Source of the DNA: Deltaproteobacteria bacterium
Lineage (GTDB): Bacteria; Desulfobacterota; Syntrophia; Syntrophales; UBA2210
Direction: 5' to 3'
Assembly (NCBI GenBank): GCA_016930775.1
Contig: JAFGGB010000102.1
Location: 1-39,825, forward strand
Length of the DNA stretch: 39,825 bases
The position numbers were made by a program, and so were the translations under genes. Below, one piece after another: positions 1 to 7,700 of the stretch; position 1 is the stretch's first letter, and each line of letters opens with the position of its first letter. The notes under the pieces are model-generated. The model did no database searches and had not been told where the DNA came from. It was given only the letters and a program-made list of their open reading frames with translations.

Positions 1-458
1 CCGCTATATGCCTGGGCGACCATGTCGTAGGCGGGACGCGCAGCATATTGTGGGAGAGAATCGTGGCCGAAGCCGCAGATGGAGCAGTAAATAACCTGGG
101 GATTGATCTTCTGAATGTCGGGCCAGTCGAAGCCGAGTTTTTTCATAGTCGTGGGACGAAAATTCTCCAGCACCACGTCCGAGACCTTGATAAGTCCCCG
201 AAGAATCTCCCGGCCTTTTTCCTGCTTCAGATCAAGGACCATGCTTTTCTTATTGCGGTTTAGACTGATGAAATAAGCGCTCAGATTCTTGTCGCGCTTG
301 CTGCCTACGTAGGGTCCAAACTCCCGGGCGTCGTCGCCGTGGGCCGGTTCGACATGGATCACCTCCGCGCCGAGATCGGCGAGAAACATCGAACACGTCG
401 GGGCCGCTAAAACGTGGCTCAAATCGATAACCCGTATGCCTTCCAAGGATCTGCTCAT
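1..458 (-). CDS. CaiB/BaiF (class III) CoA-transferase, C-terminus truncated by window edge
   Basis: My translation of the reverse strand from ATG at 458: MSRSLEGIRVIDLSHVLAAPTCSMFLADLGAEVIHVEPAHGDDAREFGPYVGSKRDKNLSAYFISLNRNKKSMVLDLK..., matching the class III CoA-transferase N-terminus (LADLGAEVIHVE, NRNKKSMVLDLK). Confidence 0.9.
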   Translation of the reverse strand, partial: MSRSLEGIRVIDLSHVLAAPTCSMFLADLGAEVIHVEPAHGDDAREFGPYVGSKRDKNLSAYFISLNRNKKSMVLDLKQEKGREILRGLIKVSDVVLENFRPTTMKKLGFDWPDIQKINPQVIYCSICGFGHDSLPQYAARPAYDMVAQAYS

Positions 459-537
459 AATTGATTCCTCCAGAGTTTTTTTAATGACTGTTCCCCGATA
501 CCGATTAATCTGCTCCGTTGCAGACCCATACCAAGGG

Positions 538-573
538 GAAAAGGCGCCCGTCATGGGAGTACGACGGGCGCCT
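538..573 (-). terminator. Rho-independent terminator downstream of the symporter
   Basis: Perfect 11-bp stem AGGCGCCCGTC (542-552)/GACGGGCGCCT (563-573), with a T run on the minus strand after the stem (GGCGCCTTTTCC). Confidence 0.8.
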
Positions 574-589
574 CGATAAATGGTTTGTT

Positions 590-2131
590 TTAAGATCTGG
601 CTTTGCCGTCGCCGAACACGAGATCAAGATGCTCCTTAGGGGGCGCCTTGGTCTGCGTCATTTTACTGATGATCATATAGGCAACGAAGGCCAGGATGAA
701 CGCCGGGAAAATCTCGTGAATGTTTTTCAACGCCGCGATCTTTGTCCTGAAGAGTTCGCGATAGACAGTGCAGCTGACTATTCCGATGAGCATTGACCAG
801 AAAGCGGCATGGCCGGTGCCCCATCGGAGATACAATCCTCCAAAGATGGCGGGGAAGAAGCTCGCGGCGAAGACCGCGCCTGCAAAGGCGGTCAGTTCTA
901 CGATGCCGGCTGGCGGCTTAATTGTCACGAGGAAGACTATTATGCAATACAGCCAGATTGCAGTTTTGGTCCGGGGAACTATTTTTTCTTTGGGCATAGG
1001 TTTCCAAACGTTCCACATGTCGCCTATGAGCGCGGTTCCGACAATCAGCATGACTGACGCAAGGGAGGACATGCCCGCAGCAAAAAGACCCGCCATGCAG
1101 ATGCCGCTTATAAGAGGGTTGTTAAACTTGGCCAGCATAAAACCGACGACCTGGTCCGTGTGCTTGACAAGAAAGGCCGCTTCTTCGGTTGAGGTCATTC
1201 CATGCACCAGGGCGCCCAGACCCATGACGCAGACCATGGAGATTCCGAGAAAAACAGGAGTCCAGATCATGGCGAATTTCATGCTTTTCGCGTTGTCGAT
1301 GGAATAGAATCGGATAAGGCACCGCGGCTCGGCTATCTGTTTCATGCCAACCGAAAAACCGATGCCGAGGATGTAAGCAAAGGAAACCAGGGCGCAGAAT
1401 GTCACAAGTCCGTCGCCCATGGGTTTACCCGATTTTGTTACGTGATCCACCATGGCGATTTTCGTCATCAGATCGCCGTAGCTGCCCACATAGATAAAGG
1501 GGATAAGAACCATGATAATGGCCACGGCGAACATCATAATGCCCTGAACGGCATCGGTCCAGAGGACGCTGTACATGCCGCCCCATACGGTATATGCACA
1601 GGTTACAAAGATGATGAGGAACACTCCCCATATATATGGAACGCCGAGTACCGATTTAAGCAAATGGGCGCAGCCTTTGGCAATTCCCGCCATATAAAAA
1701 ATCGTGGCGAAAATAATGACAAAGGCCGATAGAATCCGGATCGATTTTGAGAGAGAACTCTTGTATCGGAAATCAAAATAATCCGGTATCGTGACGGACT
1801 TTAGATAAGCCGTCTGGTTGCGCATGCGGGGGCCGAGGACGAGCCAGGTCATCATGCAGAAGCCCGTCCAGAAAACGCCCACCCAGGCCCAGCAGAGACC
1901 GGCGCTGAAGGCCGTTCCCGCTTGGCCTATATACGTATTGGTGCTGATAAAGGTCGAAAAAAAGGCAAGCGATACGACCCAGCCCGGTATATCGCGTTTT
2001 GCGATGTAATATTCCTTGACTCCGCGCTGTGCCTTTAATTTGAAAAACCATCCAATTCCCAAGCATATACCGACGTAAACTATTATGAGCGCAAGAATGA
2101 TCCAATTTTTCGCAATGTATTCCATGTTCAA
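590..2131 (-). CDS. Sodium:solute symporter (SSS family) permease
   Basis: 513-aa multi-TM protein with SSS-like segments (GWVVSLAFFSTFISTNTYIGQAGTAFSAGLCWAW); AGGAGG upstream. Confidence 0.88.
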   Translation of the reverse strand: MNMEYIAKNWIILALIIVYVGICLGIGWFFKLKAQRGVKEYYIAKRDIPGWVVSLAFFSTFISTNTYIGQAGTAFSAGLCWAWVGVFWTGFCMMTWLVLGPRMRNQTAYLKSVTIPDYFDFRYKSSLSKSIRILSAFVIIFATIFYMAGIAKGCAHLLKSVLGVPYIWGVFLIIFVTCAYTVWGGMYSVLWTDAVQGIMMFAVAIIMVLIPFIYVGSYGDLMTKIAMVDHVTKSGKPMGDGLVTFCALVSFAYILGIGFSVGMKQIAEPRCLIRFYSIDNAKSMKFAMIWTPVFLGISMVCVMGLGALVHGMTSTEEAAFLVKHTDQVVGFMLAKFNNPLISGICMAGLFAAGMSSLASVMLIVGTALIGDMWNVWKPMPKEKIVPRTKTAIWLYCIIVFLVTIKPPAGIVELTAFAGAVFAASFFPAIFGGLYLRWGTGHAAFWSMLIGIVSCTVYRELFRTKIAALKNIHEIFPAFILAFVAYMIISKMTQTKAPPKEHLDLVFGDGKARS

Positions 2132-2238
2132 ACCTCCTCGTTGACTAAAAGGTAAAAATCTTTGAAGATAGAATAGTTCTTACGCGCCAGGACTGGGTTG
2201 TCCGGCAGATCATGTCGCCTCTTTTTAAGGCTCTTTGT

Positions 2239-2349
2239 TCAATCTTCTCCTTCCTGATGGATCACTACATCAGATCTCTTTACGAGAATGGCGTTGATGA
2301 CTACCAACAGGATAATGCCCCAGTAGGCCATGCCAGTTAAAAAATCCAT
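2239..2349 (-). CDS. Small membrane protein, putative symporter accessory peptide (36 aa)
   Basis: Reverse-strand ORF MDFLTGMAYWGIILLVVINAILVKRSDVVIHQEGED*, one TM segment, preceded by GGGAGG; directly upstream of and co-oriented with the SSS permease; below the ORF-track length cutoff. Confidence 0.72.
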   Translation of the reverse strand: MDFLTGMAYWGIILLVVINAILVKRSDVVIHQEGED

Positions 2350-2806
2350 ACAACGAACCTCCCTTTCGAATTTGAGGGATGGAAGCATCCCACGTGTTTA
2401 CCGTACATAACCGTAAAGAATAAGCTACACCAAATTTGATTCATTAAAATACCACTATAAAGTGGGATTGCATGAAGACGCAGCGGGTGGAAAGACGGTC
2501 ATGGACATAGAGAGCATATTGCAACGGAGCAGGATATTGCTATTGGAACCAGGTTGGGAAATGAAGTGCTTCTTACTGCATTATGTAAAGTCTGTGAATC
2601 AATAAATTAAGACATATTAATGATTTGAAAAATATATGCCGAGAATGAGGAGCAACAAGCCTGATGCGGTTCTACGACTACAATGAATGTGGAAAATCTT
2701 TAGGTTCAAATATATGGTTTAATATCTAACACCATCAAATTCCCATATAATCACCAGTTGTTTTTGATGCTTCTTCACAATTGGGCGACTTGCATTATTA
2801 AGTTCG

Positions 2807-4828
2807 CTAAGCATCCAGCAGAAGGCGACTGGTAGTCTCTGCCTTCAGTAGAGGTATTTCTTTTGTCGATTCCCCCGCATGACTCGACGCCAACTCGAGG
2901 AGACGCGCTCTCAGGGTGATCTTCGTATTTGTAAGGCCGAGCTTGCGGCGAATACTCTCACGATAGAATTCAACGGTACGGAGTGAGACATTTAGAATAT
3001 TGCATATTTCTTTGTTCGTTTTTCCCTCACGAATCAAATTGGCAACGAGGATTTCTTTAGGATTCAGATTGAAGTATTTTGATGAAAGTCTACAGGAAAA
3101 AGAAGAAACGATTTCATTCAGGTTTGTCTCGATAATTGAGAGGTAGGCCTGTTGTTTTGAAGTCATTTGTGTGATTTTCAGCTTATCAATATAGGGAACG
3201 ACTAATTCCTTGACATTGAAGAGAACTTTTTCCTCCAGTTCGATTCGCACATCGTCCTTATGAGCCAGAAGAACTTTCAATGCTATATTTGCTTCTTCGA
3301 GATTTTTGGATTTTATTTGAAGTTCCTGTTCCCGATCAAGGAGAGCTTTTTCCGACCTTTTCGCTTCCGTTACTTCTTTAACTATGTGAACGGCGCCTAT
3401 GATATTTCCATCGGCATCCGTTAAGGGAGTAGAGGTTATTTCATAGATATCGTCTGGTTGATTTCCTTTGATTTCGTTCCTGATCGGTTTTCCGCTAATA
3501 AAATGCTGGTAGGGTGCAAAGGGGAGTTTACGGATCTCGGAGTTGCCGTACATAAGAAAAGAAAAGGACTGTCCTACGGCATATTCGGCTTTTATATTTC
3601 TTAGATTGACGGCCGCCCTGTTCATACGAAGAATTTTATTTTCATTGTCCACAATGAATATGGAGTCTGAAACGGAATTGAAGGTACGTTCCCAATCGGC
3701 GGCGTAACTCTTCAACGATACCAAAGTGGAGTCAAGCTTCATACAAAGATCTTTAAAAGTATGAGCAAGCTCGCCTATTTCATCTGAACTCGATATCGAA
3801 TCAAGTTCATTTATGCAATCCGACCGATTGCCTGAAACGAGCGAATCGGCGCTATTAATGGAACCAAGAATTATTGCAGCTTTTCGAAGTTTTACAAGTG
3901 GACGTACAATGCTGCGTATTGCTATTGAAACAAAAATGATGGACGCGATAACGGAAGAAAGGATTATGATAATAAAATGCTGGCGAAGCGTCATAATAGG
4001 CGCGAATGCTTCATCGATCGGACGTTGAGCTCCAATAATCCAGTTTGAATTAGGAACTTGCTTCAAGGCGATCAGCATGGGAATTCCAAGGGAATTGACT
4101 GTTTCTCCGACCCCTTCGAACCCTTTGATAGCCGCATCGAAGAGTTTGTTCCTGCCTTCCGAGATCATAGATAGGATTCTTTCATTTTCGGGGTGAAGAA
4201 TCATTGTTCTGGACTTGTTGAAAATGTAAATGTATCCATTTTTTCCGATTCTTGTTTGCTGGATGCCTTGAAGGGCCTGCGGTGAATTCAGTTGAACCGA
4301 ACATCCTATGAGACCTATGATGTTGTTGGCGTCATTCCAAATTGGCTCTGTGAAGGTCAGCACGGGCAAACCGGTGCGCACGGATCGATACGGCTCTCCC
4401 ATGACCCCCTTCTTGATCTTCATGGTTTCCTTGTAATATTGGCGGAAGGACAGATCGACTCCACGAATTTCTTCATGGGGTGGATAGTCTACCCAGAGAT
4501 GTCCATCCGCATCCAGGACAAACATGCCGTTTTGGAATTTTGGGAATATTGCCACCATTTGATGAAGCTGGTTTTCAATTTTTTCAACATGTTTGTTCGT
4601 TATTGCACTTCTATCGAGAGAGATTACAATTGCTTTTATTTCCTGTCTGGTATCCTGAAGAAAACGTGAAACAGCTTGAGATCCCGCTTCGGAGATGCTT
4701 TCAAGACCAGAATATGCGGAGTTGCGTAACGAGGTTTCGAGGTAATAAAGATACAGCATCCCCGTACAACCGAGCATCAGGGTAATCAGCGATGCAACTA
4801 TTATGGCTGTCTTGTTCTGCAAAGTCAT
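2807..4828 (-). CDS. Membrane-bound sensor-regulator: TM-dCache-TM-HAMP-PAS-coiled coil-LuxR-type HTH
   Basis: Two TM segments flank an extracytoplasmic Cache-like region (YIYIFNKSRTMILHPENERIL), then a HAMP-like region, PAS (WERTFNSVSDSIFIVDNENKILRMNRAAVNLR) and C-terminal LuxR HTH (LNPKEILVANLIREGKTNKEICNILNVSLRTVEFYRESIRRKLGL). ATG at 4828 chosen over 4873 because of an AAAGGGGGA SD. Confidence 0.85.
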   Translation of the reverse strand: MTLQNKTAIIVASLITLMLGCTGMLYLYYLETSLRNSAYSGLESISEAGSQAVSRFLQDTRQEIKAIVISLDRSAITNKHVEKIENQLHQMVAIFPKFQNGMFVLDADGHLWVDYPPHEEIRGVDLSFRQYYKETMKIKKGVMGEPYRSVRTGLPVLTFTEPIWNDANNIIGLIGCSVQLNSPQALQGIQQTRIGKNGYIYIFNKSRTMILHPENERILSMISEGRNKLFDAAIKGFEGVGETVNSLGIPMLIALKQVPNSNWIIGAQRPIDEAFAPIMTLRQHFIIIILSSVIASIIFVSIAIRSIVRPLVKLRKAAIILGSINSADSLVSGNRSDCINELDSISSSDEIGELAHTFKDLCMKLDSTLVSLKSYAADWERTFNSVSDSIFIVDNENKILRMNRAAVNLRNIKAEYAVGQSFSFLMYGNSEIRKLPFAPYQHFISGKPIRNEIKGNQPDDIYEITSTPLTDADGNIIGAVHIVKEVTEAKRSEKALLDREQELQIKSKNLEEANIALKVLLAHKDDVRIELEEKVLFNVKELVVPYIDKLKITQMTSKQQAYLSIIETNLNEIVSSFSCRLSSKYFNLNPKEILVANLIREGKTNKEICNILNVSLRTVEFYRESIRRKLGLTNTKITLRARLLELASSHAGESTKEIPLLKAETTSRLLLDA

Positions 4829-4979
4829 AACGCGATTCCCCCTTTCTATCGGCCGCCTGCGAGTGGCTTTCATGCACGAGGAAGTGTTGTTGCAACGTCA
4901 ACGACCTTCTTGAACTGGCGGCGACAATAGCGGAATTTGAAAAATTCTCAGATGATGAATATCAACTCTTCGGTCCGGT

Positions 4980-5798
4980 TCAGATGTCATGAATCTTTTC
5001 ACTGGCAATTTTTGCCGCGATATCTATAACGCCAGGAACGGATCTCACGGCGTCAAGAAGGCGATCCTGCGATTCCAGGGGATTCATGACTCCCGTGAGT
5101 GTTACGTGGCCGTCGTCTGTTACTGAAACCTGCACGTTTTTAGGGACCAGCAGGGTTTTCTTCACGACTGCTTCGATCCTTTTTTCGAGACTATAGCGTT
5201 TCATCGTCTCGAGGGCGGTTAGGCTGCAGGAATTGATAATATCGGACGAAGCCACGGCGATAATCATTTCGGCTGCCGTTTCATATCCCAGCTTATCTGT
5301 ATTGACGATGAGATCATAGAGCCCAGGGTCGTCCCAGCTAATATTGAAGGCATATTCCATGAACCCTCTCCGGTCGCTGTCGCTTTTCCGAATAGCTTTT
5401 TGGGCGTTGATTTCATCGATTTTCCATTCCTGCGCAATCCGCTTGACTCTTTGAGTTTCCGATGAATAAATTCTGACATGGAGAGCGCACCCGAAATCCT
5501 GAAGAAGAAAGGGAGAACCATGGCCGATAATGACGCCCTCGCCGCGCTGAGCCACGCGATAGACCACGGACTCTAGAAGTTCTTGGTAAGATTTCGGTTT
5601 CAGATCCAGAAGCCTGTTGAAAAAACCGGGGGCCTTTTCATCGAGGCTTTCGATATCCTTCAATGAAAGACCCATGTCAAGAAATTCCTGCTGGAGTCTG
5701 TCATCGTCATAAAGTCTGACGGAAAGACGGTTCGCTATATGTTGCGCTATGAGGAGGGATTCCGATCCGATGCCGGCGGTAATTGTTAGTAAAGCCAT
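4980..5798 (-). CDS. Cytidylate kinase-like family protein with C-terminal BON-like domain
   Basis: N-term LLTITAGIGSESLLIAQHIANRLSVRLYDDDRLQQEF and VIIGHGSPFLLQDFGCALHVRIYS resemble the cytidylate kinase-like family; C-term EAVVKKTLLVPKNVQVSVTDDGHVTLTGVMNPLESQDRLLDAVRSVPGVIDI is BON-like. Confidence 0.75.
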   Translation of the reverse strand: MALLTITAGIGSESLLIAQHIANRLSVRLYDDDRLQQEFLDMGLSLKDIESLDEKAPGFFNRLLDLKPKSYQELLESVVYRVAQRGEGVIIGHGSPFLLQDFGCALHVRIYSSETQRVKRIAQEWKIDEINAQKAIRKSDSDRRGFMEYAFNISWDDPGLYDLIVNTDKLGYETAAEMIIAVASSDIINSCSLTALETMKRYSLEKRIEAVVKKTLLVPKNVQVSVTDDGHVTLTGVMNPLESQDRLLDAVRSVPGVIDIAAKIASEKIHDI

Positions 5799-6023
5799 AG
5801 GGCAACCTCCTTTGAAATATTACGATGATTAATGAAAGACAGTACATTATTAACTCATAAGTCGCGTTCTGTCTAAACAATTTATAGAGACTCTTCAAAG
5901 AAAGGAAGCCTTCGGTCTCGTAGGTCTTGTTTTTCGGGGCAATAGAGAATAATGGAAGCTGTTTATTGTTGACGACCTTTGATTGTCTGGTAAGATAATT
6001 TCTCAGACGGGAGATTGCGCGAC

Positions 6024-6836
6024 ATGATCGGCAAGGGCATTCATGAGCATTTACAGAAGCAGAATGGCGAAACCATCGATCAATTCGCAAACGGAGCTGT
6101 TAAAATCCTACAAAAGAAAACTGGATATCGATTTTCTCTCGATGCCGTGCTTCTGGCTTCCTTTGTGCGGATTGCGGGAGATGAACGACTCATCGATATC
6201 GGAACAGGAAGCGGAGTTATAGCGCTTATCCTTGCAAGACGATTCCCAGGCATCGAGATAACGGGGATTGAAATTCAGGAGCAGATGGCTGCAATGGCCG
6301 CCAGAAACGCAGCTATAAATGATCTTTCGAAACGGATCAACATTCTGTGCGGCGATGCCCGGGAGCTTGGTTCGTTGTTTGGCCCATCGACTTTCGATGC
6401 CGTCATTTTCAACCCTCCTTACCGCAAAATTTCGTCGGGTCGGTTGAATGCTGTAAGAGAAAAAGCCATGGCGCGTCATGAAGTCAGCGGCTCCCTTCGA
6501 ATCTTTCTCGATTCTGCGCGTTCAATTCTGACGGATGGTGGAAAGGTCTTTTGTATTTATCCCGCCCGCCGAGGCGTAGAACTGCTTACGTCCATGCGTT
6601 CCTTCTCGATAGAACCCAAACGAATGCGGATTGTTTATTCACATTGCGACGGCGACGGAGAATTTATGTTGGTCGAAGGAACCAGGGGAGGGGGGGAAGA
6701 ATTAAAAATCTTGTATCCCCTCGTTATATACCGGTCGGCGAACTGCTATACCGATGAAATGCAGGGAATCTTCAAGAACCTTGTCCTTCCTGTTTCAAAC
6801 GGCGATTCAAAATTTCAAGGGTCATCACGCGTCTAA
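6024..6836 (+). CDS. Class I SAM-dependent methyltransferase, tRNA1(Val) adenine-N6-methyltransferase-like (TrmN6/YfiC)
   Basis: LIDIGTGSGVIALILARRFPGIEITGIEIQ (motif I) and DAVIFNPPYRK (NPPY N6-methyltransferase motif), with QKKTGYRFSLDAVLLASF N-term; exact start uncertain (6015 or 6024). Confidence 0.82.
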   Translation: MIGKGIHEHLQKQNGETIDQFANGAVKILQKKTGYRFSLDAVLLASFVRIAGDERLIDIGTGSGVIALILARRFPGIEITGIEIQEQMAAMAARNAAINDLSKRINILCGDARELGSLFGPSTFDAVIFNPPYRKISSGRLNAVREKAMARHEVSGSLRIFLDSARSILTDGGKVFCIYPARRGVELLTSMRSFSIEPKRMRIVYSHCDGDGEFMLVEGTRGGGEELKILYPLVIYRSANCYTDEMQGIFKNLVLPVSNGDSKFQGSSRV

Positions 6837-7266
6837 GAATTTCCTTGAGTTCGTCGTCCGATAGACCATCAAGACTCCGCTCAATCAGTTCCCGGTCTCG
6901 TTGTTTCATTTTACCGGCTGTTGACAGGGGAGATGACGCCCCCTTCGAATCTTTCGGCTTCTTCCCGATTGCAAAATGAATATCTCTGATGATTAACCCA
7001 GTAAAATGTGAATTGACTTTATCGATGATTTCCTGTTTCATAAACATCAATTGGTGAAGCCACATCGATGAGGTTACGTGAACAAAAAGGGTGTCATTAC
7101 GGCGAACATTAGGGTGCGTATTGGCTGCAATGAGAGGCCCGACGGCTTCGTTCCATGTCTTCGTCAATTCAGTATCGGGTAATGTCAGGGGCAATCCCCG
7201 GCGTTTGCAGATCTGGGAGAGCACATCGCCGAGCCGTTCCAGTTTACTCCGTCGTCTCTTGATCAT
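6772..7266 (-). CDS. DUF721 (DciA-like) domain protein
   Basis: LGDVLSQICKRRGLPLTLPDTELTKTWNEAVGPLIAANTHPNVRRNDTLFVHVTSSMWLHQLMFMKQEIIDKVN is typical of DUF721. Confidence 0.8.
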   Translation of the reverse strand: MIKRRRSKLERLGDVLSQICKRRGLPLTLPDTELTKTWNEAVGPLIAANTHPNVRRNDTLFVHVTSSMWLHQLMFMKQEIIDKVNSHFTGLIIRDIHFAIGKKPKDSKGASSPLSTAGKMKQRDRELIERSLDGLSDDELKEILRRVMTLEILNRRLKQEGQGS

Positions 7267-7334
7267 GACGTAGTCATGGCATAGTCATGACGCACAGTCA
7301 AGGGAGGCGATTGACAGAAAGGATTTCAAGGGCT

Positions 7335-7700
7335 ATGAGAAATATTACGCAACTATTGCAGCAGGTTAAAAGTCATGAAAACTACCATGCCGTAGGCATG
7401 ATACTGTGCCATAACGGAGTGGTGAGAAAAACATCGAGAAACGGAAGATTGATTAAAGAGATTACTGTAACTGCCGACTGGACTCGCCTCGATGAAACCA
7501 TCCGGAAGGCGAAGAAACGTCCTGGAATTGTCGAAGTTCTCGCAGACATACGGGAAGGACGGCTTTTTGCCGGTGAGGACATCATGTACGTTGTAGTGGC
7601 CGGAGACATCCGGGAGAATGTCTTTGCGGTCCTCATGGATACCGTCAATGAGATTAAAGCCGAAGTGACAAAAAAGGAGGAAGTCTATGATGAATGCTGA
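7335..7700 (+). CDS. Divergent MoaE-like molybdenum cofactor biosynthesis protein
   Basis: C-terminal EGRLFAGEDIMYVVVAGDIRENVFAVLMDTVNEIKAEVTKKEEV follows the MoaE pattern (G.L..GE.I..V.V....R...F....D.IK); shorter than canonical MoaE; start (7287 or 7335) uncertain. Confidence 0.62.
   Translation: MRNITQLLQQVKSHENYHAVGMILCHNGVVRKTSRNGRLIKEITVTADWTRLDETIRKAKKRPGIVEVLADIREGRLFAGEDIMYVVVAGDIRENVFAVLMDTVNEIKAEVTKKEEVYDEC

Noticed and set aside
768-1732. Plus-strand ORFs of 179 and 176 aa opposite the symporter
   Set aside because: Antisense to a clear SSS permease; mutually overlapping frames and no family features.
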